Below are positions 24,969 through 33,966 of a DNA stretch of 64,000 nucleotides, piece by piece. The DNA is taken from NCBI RefSeq assembly GCF_013376415.1, contig NZ_WYET01000013.1, positions 60,309 through 124,308 of the forward strand, in the 5' to 3' direction. Source of the DNA: Flagellimonas chongwuensis. Its GTDB lineage: Bacteria > Bacteroidota > Bacteroidia > Flavobacteriales > Flavobacteriaceae. Below the pieces are notes generated by a model that saw only the letters and a list, made by a program, of their open reading frames with translations, did not search any database and was not told the origin of the DNA. Each line of letters starts with the position of its first letter. The stretch's first letter is position 1. The position numbers and the translations under genes were made by a program.

Positions 24969-25940
24969 ATGCGCGAGGCCGCTTTTGTAAGGCAAAATAA
25001 GGATAAATGGGCCGCTTTTGAAAATGCCCTGATCAATAAGGGCCAACTTCATCCAGATGAGCTTTCGGATCTGTACATTGAGATTACCGACCACCTAAGT
25101 TACGCAAAGACCTTCTATCCTGGCAGCAACACCCAAATTTACTTGAACACGCTTGCCTCCCAAGCGCACCAAAAAATATATAAGACCAAACGGGAATCAA
25201 GAAACCGTATTGTCCATTTTTGGAAAACGGAGTTCCCTACCATGTTCAAAGACCATCACCGCGAATTATTGATTTCCTTTCTAGTGTTCTCCTTTTTTGT
25301 TATCGTGGGAGCCTTCTCCTCGGCCAATGAAGGTGACTTCGTCCGTTCCATTTTGGGCAATGGTTATGTTAATATGACCTTGGAAAATATTGAAAAAGGC
25401 GACCCAATGGCGGTATATAAAGAGCAAGGTGCCTTTAATATGTTTTTGGGCATCACCATAAACAATATCAAAGTGGCCATTTATGCCTTTGCTTTTGGTA
25501 TTTTTTTGGGTGTGGGAACACTTTATATCATGTTGCAGAACGGTATTATGCTGGGTAGTTTTCAGTACTTTTTTTATGAAAAAGGGCTGCTATGGGAATC
25601 CGCAAGGACCATCTGGATTCATGGCACTATAGAGATTTCGGTAATCATCATCGCTGGTTGTGCAGGGCTGGTACTGGCCAATGGTATTCTATTCCCAGGT
25701 ACGTACACCCGTTTGGAATCTTTTAAAAGAGGAGTCAAAAACGGACTAAAAATAATGGTGAGCACGGTCCCTTTTTTTATCATTGCCGGCTTTTTGGAGG
25801 GTTTTGTTACAAGACATACCGAAATGCCCGACTGGCTTGCCATTTTTATCATTCTGACCTCGCTATCCCTAATCGTTTTTTATTATATCATTTATCCATA
25901 CCAAATCCATAGAAAAACCACACATGCAGACACCGAATAA
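24969..25940 (+). CDS. Stage II sporulation protein M (SpoIIM)-like membrane protein
   Basis: A 323-residue protein with a soluble N-terminal part (1-100) and about six membrane helices (near 103-123, 160-185, 195-215, 220-245, 265-285, 295-315). The pattern FNMFLGITINNIKVAIYAFAFG and the IHGTIEIS motif are typical of the SpoIIM domain. In sporulating Firmicutes the protein works in engulfment, but this organism does not sporulate, and here the gene heads a MoxR/DUF58 operon. Function in Bacteroidota is unknown. It overlaps the next gene by 17 bases. Confidence 0.82.
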   Translation: MREAAFVRQNKDKWAAFENALINKGQLHPDELSDLYIEITDHLSYAKTFYPGSNTQIYLNTLASQAHQKIYKTKRESRNRIVHFWKTEFPTMFKDHHRELLISFLVFSFFVIVGAFSSANEGDFVRSILGNGYVNMTLENIEKGDPMAVYKEQGAFNMFLGITINNIKVAIYAFAFGIFLGVGTLYIMLQNGIMLGSFQYFFYEKGLLWESARTIWIHGTIEISVIIIAGCAGLVLANGILFPGTYTRLESFKRGVKNGLKIMVSTVPFFIIAGFLEGFVTRHTEMPDWLAIFIILTSLSLIVFYYIIYPYQIHRKTTHADTE

Positions 25941-26814
25941 CTATATCGAGTTTAAAAAACAGCGTGAATTGGGAGAAATCCTCTCCGATTCTTTTGTTTT
26001 TATCCGAAACGAGTTCAAACCCTTTTTGGGAACCATCCTAAAAATCGTAGGTCCATATATAGTGGTCATGCTGGTTTCTATGGGGTTCTATATGTACACC
26101 ATTGGCGATATCTTTAATCTTACCGCCATTGGAAACACCACCGTTTCCACATATTCCCCATTGATTATGGTTTTGGCCGTGGTTGCTCTGCTCTTGAGCT
26201 CGATAGCTGCATACGTATTGGCTCAGGGCACTGTGTTACATTATATAAAATCATACATTTCCCATAGGGGTTCTACAAATTATGATGAAATACGAAGTGG
26301 TGTTTACGGTTCCTTTTGGTCTTTGATAGGCCTGGGCATTATTGTGGGGTTGTCCGTATTTATCGGAGCAATGTTCTGTTTAATCCCTGGCATTTATTTG
26401 GCTGTTCCCTTATCGGTTTCCTTTGCCATTCTGGTTTTTCTTAAAAAGGATACTATGGAATCTTACCAATACAGTTTCACCTTGATCAAAGAAAATTGGT
26501 GGATTACCTTCGCCACCCTATTTGTTATCTATATAATTGTAGCCATCGCATCTTATGCCTTTAGCTTACCTACCATTATATACAGTTGGATAAAAATGGG
26601 GGTGTTTTCGGGTGAAATGGATGCCGAAAACTTCAATGTGTTCAATGACCCCATCTATTTACTTCTAAACATATTGAGCACACTGGTGCAGTTTCTGATG
26701 AACATTATCTTTTTAGTGGCCACCTCGTTGATTTTCTTCAATCTTAACGAAAAGAAAAATTTTACCGGGACCTTTGAACGTATCGAAAATTTAGGAAAAT
26801 CCTCGGAGGAATAA
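25924..26814 (+). CDS. Polytopic membrane protein of the MoxR/DUF58 operon
   Basis: This 296-residue protein has about six membrane helices and a short cytoplasmic N-terminus (ELGEILSDSFVFIRNEFKPF). The composition resembles the membrane domain of glycerophosphodiesterase-type proteins (DUF975/GDPD_TM-like), but I cannot assign a family with confidence. It overlaps the SpoIIM-like gene by 17 bases, and its stop codon touches the start of the DUF4129 gene, so the genes are translationally linked. Confidence 0.7.
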   Translation: MQTPNNYIEFKKQRELGEILSDSFVFIRNEFKPFLGTILKIVGPYIVVMLVSMGFYMYTIGDIFNLTAIGNTTVSTYSPLIMVLAVVALLLSSIAAYVLAQGTVLHYIKSYISHRGSTNYDEIRSGVYGSFWSLIGLGIIVGLSVFIGAMFCLIPGIYLAVPLSVSFAILVFLKKDTMESYQYSFTLIKENWWITFATLFVIYIIVAIASYAFSLPTIIYSWIKMGVFSGEMDAENFNVFNDPIYLLLNILSTLVQFLMNIIFLVATSLIFFNLNEKKNFTGTFERIENLGKSSEE

Positions 26815-27546
26815 ATGTTCAAAAAACTGATTTTATCATACCTACTGTTATCGTGGACAATCATTTTTGCCCAGAACGATTCCGTGGTCAAGTATGATGA
26901 ATCGGACCTACAACCTATCGAGCTGAGTTCGGAAGAACTGGACTCTTACAGAAATGATAGCGACTTCAACTACGAAGAAGTAAAAACCGAAAACGGTTGG
27001 TGGACGGATATCGTCAATTGGTTTTACAATATTCTTCGTCGTTTTTTCGAATGGATATTTGGTGTAGGTAATGCGGAAGGCTACTTAGCTGTCTTTTTAA
27101 AAATATTGCCCTATCTGTTACTTACATTGTTTCTGTATCTGGTGATTCGGTTTTTTGTAAAATCCAGTATTCTGGGCATGGGCAAGAACAAGAAAAATCC
27201 AAATGTGGTGACCCTCTCCGAGGAAGAACACATTATTAAGAACGAGGACATTCAGGAATTGATAAAACAGGCTCTGGCCGACGAAAACTATAGATTGGCT
27301 ATTCGATATTACTATCTCTTCATCCTTCAATTGCTGTCGGAACGGGAATTGATAGATTGGCAACAACAGAAGACGAACGATGACTACATGGCCGAGCTAT
27401 CCGATAGTTCCTTTAAAAATGATTTCGTAAAAGCCACCCTACTGTACGATTACGTTTGGTACGGGGAATTTGAGCTGAACCTTGAGCGCTACCAAAAGGC
27501 CGAACTTATATTTTCATCCTTAAAAAAATCGATAGCAGATGTCTAG
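26815..27546 (+). CDS. DUF4129 domain protein
   Basis: A 243-residue protein with a signal-like N-terminal helix, an acidic linker (30-60), one membrane helix (about 95-120, LKILPYLLLTLFLYLVIRF) and a C-terminal helical cytoplasmic domain. The C-terminal ALADENYRLAIRYYYLFILQLL and DYVWYGEF are the DUF4129 pattern. Such domains accompany MoxR and DUF58 genes in many phyla and are sometimes fused to transglutaminase domains. Its role is unknown. It overlaps the next gene by 8 bases. Confidence 0.82.
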   Translation: MFKKLILSYLLLSWTIIFAQNDSVVKYDESDLQPIELSSEELDSYRNDSDFNYEEVKTENGWWTDIVNWFYNILRRFFEWIFGVGNAEGYLAVFLKILPYLLLTLFLYLVIRFFVKSSILGMGKNKKNPNVVTLSEEEHIIKNEDIQELIKQALADENYRLAIRYYYLFILQLLSERELIDWQQQKTNDDYMAELSDSSFKNDFVKATLLYDYVWYGEFELNLERYQKAELIFSSLKKSIADV

Positions 27547-28756
27547 AAAAGGATGGATATACATATCAATAGGTATTTTGACCTTGGCGGCCATGTTCGC
27601 CTTGGAATACAACAAGCCAAAAAAAATCAACTGGTTTCCGTCTTATGTATCCCACCACAAAATACCTTATGGGACTTATGTACTGAACGATGTAATGGAA
27701 AAACATTTTCCAGATGCAGTCCAGCAAATCCAGAAACCACCTTTTGAATTCCTGAGCCGTACCGACTCCATCAAAGGCGCCTATTTTTTTGTGAACGAAA
27801 ACGTTTCTTTTGAAGAAGCAGAACTCAATACAATCTTGGAATGGGTCAATCAAGGGAACCAACTATTTGTAGCATCAAGTTCTTTTGAGACAAAATTATT
27901 GGACACCCTAAATTTAGGACAGCGCTTTGTTTACAATGACGGCCAATTGGAACCTATTTTCTATTTTGAACTCGTCAATCCAGCTTTCAAAAACCAAAAG
28001 GTCAAGTTCACCAAAGATTATTACACTCCGAGCTTCGACAGGTTGGATACCCTTCGGACAACGATTCTCGGTCAAGTGTATACCAATGCGGATAGTACGG
28101 GAACCGTAACAAAACATGCCAATACCATAAAACAGCCCTTCGGTAATGGAGAAATTATTCTCTCCAGCTTCCCAAAAGCTTTTACCAACTATTTCATATT
28201 GAAGGACGATAATAATGAATACACGGCGGGACTGTTATCCTATTTGGACCGTAACCACACCATTTACATGGATAATTTCCATAAATCCGGCAAATCGTTT
28301 TACACCTCGCCCATGTATTTGTTCCTGAATACGGATGAATTCAAATGGGCCTACTACCTCATTCTCATCGGGGCAATCGTTTACATTATTTTTGAAGGAA
28401 AGCGAAAGCAAAGGGCCATTCCGGTGGTGCATCCAGTACAAAATCAGACCTTGGCATTCACCCGCACCATAGCGGACATGTATTTTGAAAAAAAGGAACT
28501 GCCCCTTATCACCAAGCATAAAATTGATTATTTTTTGGAATATCTCAGGTCTAAACTGCAGGTTGCAACACAAGATTTGGAGGATGAAAAATTTATAAGA
28601 AACTTGGCCCTGCGTAGCAACTCTACATTGGAAGAGGTGAAAAATTTAATAGGGATGATCATCAAACTCAGGGAAAAACAACAGGTCTCCCAAGAAGAAC
28701 TGAAAAATCTCAATAAAAAAATAGAAGCATTTAAAGCAAACGTTGATGGAAAATAA
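27539..28756 (+). CDS. DUF4350 domain protein
   Basis: A 405-residue membrane protein with an N-terminal helix (7-24), a periplasmic alpha/beta domain resembling the glutamine-amidotransferase-like fold of DUF4350 (about 45-250), a second helix (about 280-298) and a cytoplasmic helical tail of about 100 residues. It is a constant companion of the SpoIIM/DUF4129/MoxR/DUF58 set. The mechanism is unknown. It overlaps DUF4129 by 8 bases and the MoxR gene by 11 bases. Confidence 0.8.
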   Translation: MSRKGWIYISIGILTLAAMFALEYNKPKKINWFPSYVSHHKIPYGTYVLNDVMEKHFPDAVQQIQKPPFEFLSRTDSIKGAYFFVNENVSFEEAELNTILEWVNQGNQLFVASSSFETKLLDTLNLGQRFVYNDGQLEPIFYFELVNPAFKNQKVKFTKDYYTPSFDRLDTLRTTILGQVYTNADSTGTVTKHANTIKQPFGNGEIILSSFPKAFTNYFILKDDNNEYTAGLLSYLDRNHTIYMDNFHKSGKSFYTSPMYLFLNTDEFKWAYYLILIGAIVYIIFEGKRKQRAIPVVHPVQNQTLAFTRTIADMYFEKKELPLITKHKIDYFLEYLRSKLQVATQDLEDEKFIRNLALRSNSTLEEVKNLIGMIIKLREKQQVSQEELKNLNKKIEAFKANVDGK

Positions 28757-29729
28757 TGACTTGAACTTTGATAGCAGGGTTCCTTTGGAAGAATTAAGGG
28801 ACACCGTGGAACAGGTAAAAAAAGAACTGTCCACCATAATTGTGGGGCAAAAGGATTTTATAGAACTATTGATCATTTCCATTTTGGCCGATGGGCATGC
28901 CTTGATAGAAGGCGTACCCGGGATTGCAAAAACAGTGACTGCCAAACTCTTTGCCAAAACGTTGAAAACGGAGTTCAACCGTATCCAATTTACCCCGGAC
29001 CTTATGCCAAGTGATATTTTGGGTACTTCCGTCTTCAATTCCAAAACAACCGAGTTTGAATTTAAAAAAGGACCCATATTTTCCAATATCATCTTGATTG
29101 ATGAAATCAACCGAGCTCCTGCCAAAACACAGTCCGCACTTTTTGAGACCATGGAAGAAAGACAAGCCACCGTGGACGGCACCACTTACAAAATGGGAGA
29201 GCCATTTATGGTCTTGGCCACCCAAAATCCCATTGAGCAAGAAGGCACTTACGCCCTGCCGGAAGCTCAATTGGATCGTTTCCTGTTTAAAATTAAGGTG
29301 GATTACCCCTCTGTCGAGGAAGAGGTGATCATTCTACAGAACCATCACGAACGGAAAGGTGAAAAACCACAAGATCAAATAAAAGCGGTACTGACCCCAA
29401 AAAAACTGGCAGAGTTCAAAAAGAATATTCATGAAGTGGTGGTGGAACAAAAAATACTGGATTATATCGCAAACATCATCACACAGACCCGAAATCACCC
29501 GCATTTATATTTAGGCGCCTCACCGAGGGCATCCATAGCAACGTTGACAGCGGCCAAAGCTTTTGCTGCGATTTCCGGAAGGGATTTTGTAATTCCCGAA
29601 GATGTAAAAAAAGCTCTGGTCCCGGTACTTAACCACAGAGTCATTTTAACACCTGAGCGCGAAATGGAGGGTATGACCACCGAAAATGTGGTCACCATGA
29701 TCATGGAATCCGTTGAAATCCCCAGATAA
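28746..29729 (+). CDS. MoxR family AAA+ ATPase
   Basis: 327 residues from the ATG at 28746 (one codon after a TTG that would also be in frame). The Walker A is GVPGIAKT (56-63), where Ala replaces the usual Gly before Lys; this is frequent in Bacteroidota MoxR proteins. Walker B is IILIDE with Asp119/Glu120. Sensor and lid regions are complete (NPIEQEGTYALPEAQLDRF). MoxR ATPases are thought to act as chaperones that remodel or metallate partner complexes, often with the von Willebrand-type DUF58 protein encoded next, which starts two bases after this stop. Confidence 0.93.
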   Translation: MENNDLNFDSRVPLEELRDTVEQVKKELSTIIVGQKDFIELLIISILADGHALIEGVPGIAKTVTAKLFAKTLKTEFNRIQFTPDLMPSDILGTSVFNSKTTEFEFKKGPIFSNIILIDEINRAPAKTQSALFETMEERQATVDGTTYKMGEPFMVLATQNPIEQEGTYALPEAQLDRFLFKIKVDYPSVEEEVIILQNHHERKGEKPQDQIKAVLTPKKLAEFKKNIHEVVVEQKILDYIANIITQTRNHPHLYLGASPRASIATLTAAKAFAAISGRDFVIPEDVKKALVPVLNHRVILTPEREMEGMTTENVVTMIMESVEIPR

Positions 29730-29731
29730 GC

Positions 29732-31063
29732 ATGAAATTTCTTCGGTCACTGTACATACACAATACCTTCTTTCGGTACATTGCCGTACTGTCCGCATGC
29801 TTTGTAATTTCGTATTGGGTACCGAACCTGTACCCCATCGCTTGGTTATTGGTTTATGTGTTATTGGCGCTTTTCTTTCTGGACCTCTATTTAATGTATG
29901 CTACCAAAATGGGTATAAAAGCACATCGGAATCCACCAAAAAAACTTTCAAACAGCGACGAAAACATATTATCCGTACATCTAAGTTCCAATTACCCATT
30001 TAAAGCGGAGGCATCCGTAATTGACGAATTGCCCGTCCAATTCCAAAAAAGGGATTTTGAACATAAGACCCATTTGCAAAAAGGAGAACCCCACTTTTTT
30101 GAATACTCGGTTCGTCCCGTAGAGCGTGGAGAATATGTTTTTGGCAACTTGATTGTTTTTGCTTCTTCGCCAATTCGTATCATCAAAAGAAAATATACCT
30201 TTCAAAAGGACCAGATGGTTCCCGTTTACCCGTCCATCATACAAATGCAGCAGTATGATTTTTTGGCAACGAGCAATCGGCTAACAGAATTTGGACTCAA
30301 AAAAATAAGACGTATCGGTCATACCCAGGAGTTTGAACAGATCAAGGAATATATTAAGGGGGATGATGTTAGGACCATTAACTGGAAAGCTACGGCAAAA
30401 AGGAGCCAATTAATGGTAAACCAATATCAAGATGAAAAATCCCAACCTATTTACTCTATCATTGATACGGGTAGGGTAATGAAAATGCCGTTTGACGGAT
30501 TGAGCTTATTGGACTATGCCATTAACTCCGCCTTGGCGTTTTCCAATGTCGCCCTCAAAAGAAACGACAAAACGGGATTATTGACCTTCTCCAAAAAGAT
30601 TGAGACTTTTGTTCCTGCTGTTCAAAAAATAACGCACTTGAACACCATAATGGAGAGTCTGTACAATATATCAACAGACTATTCCGATTCGGACTTTGGA
30701 CTGTTGTACGCCCACGTGAAACGAAAAGTAAACCAGCGCAGTCTTTTATTGCTCTATACCAATTTTGAGCATATATCGGGCCTTAAACGACAATTGCCCT
30801 TTATTTTGGCAATGGCAAAAAAACATGTGTTGGTCGTTATTTTCTTTGAGAACACAGAATTGGAATCCTTGATTACAACGGATGCCGAGGATTTACAATC
30901 CATTTACCATAAAACGATTGCCGAAAAGTTTTCATTGGAGAAAAAACTGATGCAAAAGGAACTCCAAAAATATGGCATACAGACCATTTTGACGAAGCCG
31001 GAAGCACTGACCGTCAATACGATCAACAAGTATTTGGAGATAAAAGCTAGGGGAATTATTTAG
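29732..31063 (+). CDS. DUF58 protein (degenerate von Willebrand A domain)
   Basis: The 443-residue protein has two N-terminal membrane helices (about 13-32 and 35-55), a beta-rich periplasmic or cytoplasmic segment, then the DUF58 core with GDDVRTINWKATAKRS (210-224). A von Willebrand-like domain follows, in which the metal site reads DTGRVM (245-250) and so lacks the classical DxSxS. Presumed partner of the MoxR ATPase encoded two bases upstream. Its last 8 bases overlap the convergent gene at 31056. Confidence 0.88.
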   Translation: MKFLRSLYIHNTFFRYIAVLSACFVISYWVPNLYPIAWLLVYVLLALFFLDLYLMYATKMGIKAHRNPPKKLSNSDENILSVHLSSNYPFKAEASVIDELPVQFQKRDFEHKTHLQKGEPHFFEYSVRPVERGEYVFGNLIVFASSPIRIIKRKYTFQKDQMVPVYPSIIQMQQYDFLATSNRLTEFGLKKIRRIGHTQEFEQIKEYIKGDDVRTINWKATAKRSQLMVNQYQDEKSQPIYSIIDTGRVMKMPFDGLSLLDYAINSALAFSNVALKRNDKTGLLTFSKKIETFVPAVQKITHLNTIMESLYNISTDYSDSDFGLLYAHVKRKVNQRSLLLLYTNFEHISGLKRQLPFILAMAKKHVLVVIFFENTELESLITTDAEDLQSIYHKTIAEKFSLEKKLMQKELQKYGIQTILTKPEALTVNTINKYLEIKARGII

Positions 31064-31529
31064 CGGTAAGCTCGTAGTTGGAAAGTCCCAAAGTATTTAA
31101 GGATGGAGGCACGCCATCCAAAACCACCAATTTTGATGTTCGTAGGGCTGGGTATTGTTTCTTGTTGAAATTAAATGTCGAATATCGACCTCGCAAACGT
31201 CCGTTGCTATCTTTCTTGGAAAATAAATCTATTGCGATACCTACAGTAATACCGCCTAGAATGGTAGCTGCCAAGTCTTCATTGTCCCATCCATTGTCCT
31301 GCTGTCCGGCATCAATCGCTTCTTTTGCCACACCCGCTATGGCGCTTCCTGTAACGGCACCAACGAAGGTCCAAACCCGGTTCCCCTCGGTTGCATGCTT
31401 TGCAATTCCTGCCCCGGCAAGACCAAAAAGACTCCCGCCAACAAAATGAAGCACTTTGTCCCGCCCTATTTGCGCATGGCAATTATAAGCGAGCAAAAGA
31501 AAGAGTAGTGTGGGGATAAGTGTTCTCAT
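31056..31529 (-). CDS. Exported small protein with DUF2279/YfiM-like start
   Basis: 157 residues with a signal peptide (cleaved after NCHAQ). The mature start DKVLHFVGGSLFGLAGAG resembles YfiM-type DUF2279 proteins, where an Asp-Lys-xx-His-Phe motif precedes a hydrophobic Gly/Ala-rich segment. This is a tentative resemblance. Two hydrophobic glycine-rich stretches (about 30-45 and 55-70) could be membrane segments. No function can be assigned. It is convergent with the DUF58 gene and overlaps it by 8 bases. Confidence 0.5.
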   Translation of the reverse strand: MRTLIPTLLFLLLAYNCHAQIGRDKVLHFVGGSLFGLAGAGIAKHATEGNRVWTFVGAVTGSAIAGVAKEAIDAGQQDNGWDNEDLAATILGGITVGIAIDLFSKKDSNGRLRGRYSTFNFNKKQYPALRTSKLVVLDGVPPSLNTLGLSNYELTAK

Positions 31530-31576
31530 TGCGCAGGCTAAATATATTAAAAGTTTCTCAAAATTTTGCTAACCAC

Positions 31577-32518
31577 CTAATACTCTTGCATTTCAGTTTT
31601 TGCCCGATGATACTCTTCCATCAATTCACGAACAATTTCTGCTGCCGGAGTTATGTTATGAATCAAACCGGAAACTTGTCCGATTTCCAGTTCACCTTCT
31701 TCCATATCACCTTCGAACATGCCTTTTTTTGCCCTTGCTCTTCCCAGTAGTTTGATCAATTCTTCTTTTGTCGCTCCGCTAGCATAAGCCTTTTGAATGT
31801 CGTCGAAGAATTTGTTTTTGAGCAATCGTACGGGAGCAAGTTCCTTTAGTGTTAACTGGGTATCGCCCTCTTTGGCATCCACCACCCATTTTTTGAACAA
31901 TTCATGGGAAGAAGCTTCTGGTGAGGCGACGAACCTGCTACCTATCTGAACACCATCCGCACCCAGTACCATGGCAGCCAACATGGCTCTTCCCGTGGCA
32001 ATACCACCCGCGGCAATTAATGGGATATCAATTTTTTCCTTTACGGATGGAATCAATACCATGGTCGTAGTTTCGTCACGGCCGTTATGACCACCTGCTT
32101 CAAAACCTTCTGCCACAACGGCATCCACTCCAGCTTCTTGGGCTTTTAAGGCAAACTTTACGCTACTGACGACATGTACGACGGTCATCCCTTTTCCTTG
32201 AAGAAATGAAGTCCAGGTTTTAGGGTTTCCTGCGGATGTGAATACAATCTTCACCTCGTGTTTTACAATAATATCCATCAATTTTTCAATGTCGGGATAT
32301 AACATGGGGACATTCACCCCAAAAGGCTTACTGGTTGCTTTTTTACATTTGATGATATGCTCCTCCAGCACCTCGGGATACATGCTGCCCGCACCCAACA
32401 ATCCCAATCCACCTGCATTGGAAACCGCTGAAGCCAAACGCCAACCACTGGCCCATACCATACCTGCTTGAATGATGGGGTGTTCGATTCCGAAAAGTCG
32501 TGTGATTTTATTCTGCAT
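31577..32518 (-). CDS. Nitronate monooxygenase / FabK-like FMN enzyme
   Basis: A 313-residue TIM-barrel flavoprotein of the nitronate monooxygenase / enoyl-ACP reductase II superfamily. QAGMVWASG at the start, the FMN-phosphate motif (AAGGIATGRAMLAAMVLGADGVQIGSRF, split by a loop) and the catalytic His144 in EAGGHNG are all present. FabK and nitronate monooxygenase look alike in sequence, and the C-terminal part (LGRARAKKGMFEGDMEEGELEIGQ) matches both. The substrate remains open. It lies 53 bases downstream of mnmA on the same strand and has only an imperfect -7 box of its own. Confidence 0.8.
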   Translation of the reverse strand: MQNKITRLFGIEHPIIQAGMVWASGWRLASAVSNAGGLGLLGAGSMYPEVLEEHIIKCKKATSKPFGVNVPMLYPDIEKLMDIIVKHEVKIVFTSAGNPKTWTSFLQGKGMTVVHVVSSVKFALKAQEAGVDAVVAEGFEAGGHNGRDETTTMVLIPSVKEKIDIPLIAAGGIATGRAMLAAMVLGADGVQIGSRFVASPEASSHELFKKWVVDAKEGDTQLTLKELAPVRLLKNKFFDDIQKAYASGATKEELIKLLGRARAKKGMFEGDMEEGELEIGQVSGLIHNITPAAEIVRELMEEYHRAKTEMQEY

Positions 32519-32571
32519 GGAAATTTGATTCTAGTTTCCACCAAAATAATGAAAATAAATAAGGAATTCCT

Positions 32572-33762
32572 TTAGGATATTACCCCAGAGCCTACCAGTT
32601 CGTCATCAAGGTACCAAGCCGCAAACTGACCTTCGGTTATAGCGGATTGCTTGTCCTTGAAATCAACGAACAGACCATTCTCTACTTTATAAAGGGTTGC
32701 GGGTTGCAAGGGCTGTCGGTACCGAATACGTGCCATCACCTCAATGGTTTCATCTACCTTCAAGGCTAAATCAGGGCGTACCCAATGGAGTTCGTCCTCT
32801 TTAATGAACAATGTATTTCTAAGCAGACCAGGGTGTGCTTTTCCCTGACCGGTATAGATAATGTTCTTGTCCACATCGGTATCGATAACGAACAATGGTT
32901 CCTTGGTTCCGCCAACATTTAGGCCTTTGCGCTGTCCAATGGTAAAATAGTGCGCACCCTGATGTTCTCCCACAACCTTTCCATCCGATTCGTTGTAAAC
33001 TGGTTTCTCTGCACGAAAAGCAAGTTTCTCCCTTTCACTTTGAAACTCTGGAATCACCATAGAAAATTGAGAAGCATTGCTTGGGACTTCCACAATAACC
33101 CCCTTTTTGGGCTTTAATTTTTGTTGCAGGAACTCTGGTAAATGTACTTTTCCTATAAAACACAAACCCTGGGAATCTTTTTTATCCGCAGTGATCAAAT
33201 TATTTTCAGCTGCAATCTTTCGTACTTCCGGCTTTAATAATTCTCCAATCGGGAATAAGGTTTTGGATAATTGTTCTTGCGATAATTGACAAAGGAAATA
33301 GCTCTGGTCCTTATTGGGGTCCTTACCAGACAACAACTGGTAGGTTTCAGTTCCATCTTCATTTTGGATGGTTCCCTTTCTACAGTAATGACCGGTTGCT
33401 ACATAATCCGCACCCAATTGCAGTGCTATTTTCATGAAAACATCAAATTTTATCTCACGATTGCACAGCACGTCCGGATTGGGAGTCCTTCCTCTTTCAT
33501 ATTCATTGAACATGTAATCCACTATACGCTCTTTGTACTCTACACTCAAATCCACAGTCTGAAAAGGAATGCCCAACTTTTCAGCAACTATCAAAGCATC
33601 GTTACTGTCTTCCAGCCAAGGACATTCTTCGGATATGGTAACGGAATCATCATGCCAATTCTTCATGAAAAGACCAATCACATCATATCCCTGTTCTTTG
33701 AGCAAGTAAGCGGCCACGCTCGAATCCACTCCTCCCGAAAGTCCAACAACAACCTTTTTCAT
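32572..33762 (-). CDS. mnmA: tRNA-specific 2-thiouridylase MnmA
   Basis: Forms 2-thiouridine at position 34 of tRNAs for Lys, Glu and Gln. The PP-loop [10 protein letters not shown] (9-18), the catalytic Cys100 in TPNPDVLCN, and the second active-site Cys in QGLCFIG (about 205) are all in place, and the length of 396 is usual. The protein has a Bacteroidota-style insertion around 140-160. A perfect -7 box lies 18 bases before the ATG. Confidence 0.96.
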   Translation of the reverse strand: MKKVVVGLSGGVDSSVAAYLLKEQGYDVIGLFMKNWHDDSVTISEECPWLEDSNDALIVAEKLGIPFQTVDLSVEYKERIVDYMFNEYERGRTPNPDVLCNREIKFDVFMKIALQLGADYVATGHYCRKGTIQNEDGTETYQLLSGKDPNKDQSYFLCQLSQEQLSKTLFPIGELLKPEVRKIAAENNLITADKKDSQGLCFIGKVHLPEFLQQKLKPKKGVIVEVPSNASQFSMVIPEFQSEREKLAFRAEKPVYNESDGKVVGEHQGAHYFTIGQRKGLNVGGTKEPLFVIDTDVDKNIIYTGQGKAHPGLLRNTLFIKEDELHWVRPDLALKVDETIEVMARIRYRQPLQPATLYKVENGLFVDFKDKQSAITEGQFAAWYLDDELVGSGVIS

Positions 33763-33780
33763 TGCATTTGATTAAGGCTA

Positions 33781-33788
33781 CAAAAATA
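33781..33788 (-). promoter_or_regulatory. mnmA: -7 box of mnmA
   Basis: TATTTTTG on the minus strand matches TAnnTTTG exactly. The predicted leader is about 15 bases. No TTG is found at the expected -33 distance. Confidence 0.45.
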
Positions 33789-33966
33789 CAAATTGACATT
33801 CATTAAAAATTGTAAATCTGTCTTAAAGCGTATAAACGGTAATTATAACCCACACAATGTCAAGACCATAATTTTTGTTAAAGTTTTTAGTGAAAATGTT
33901 AAACATTGTTGTTTTTATTTTGTTTAATGTTATTTTTAAATTGTTAAACAAACATCTTTAAACAAC

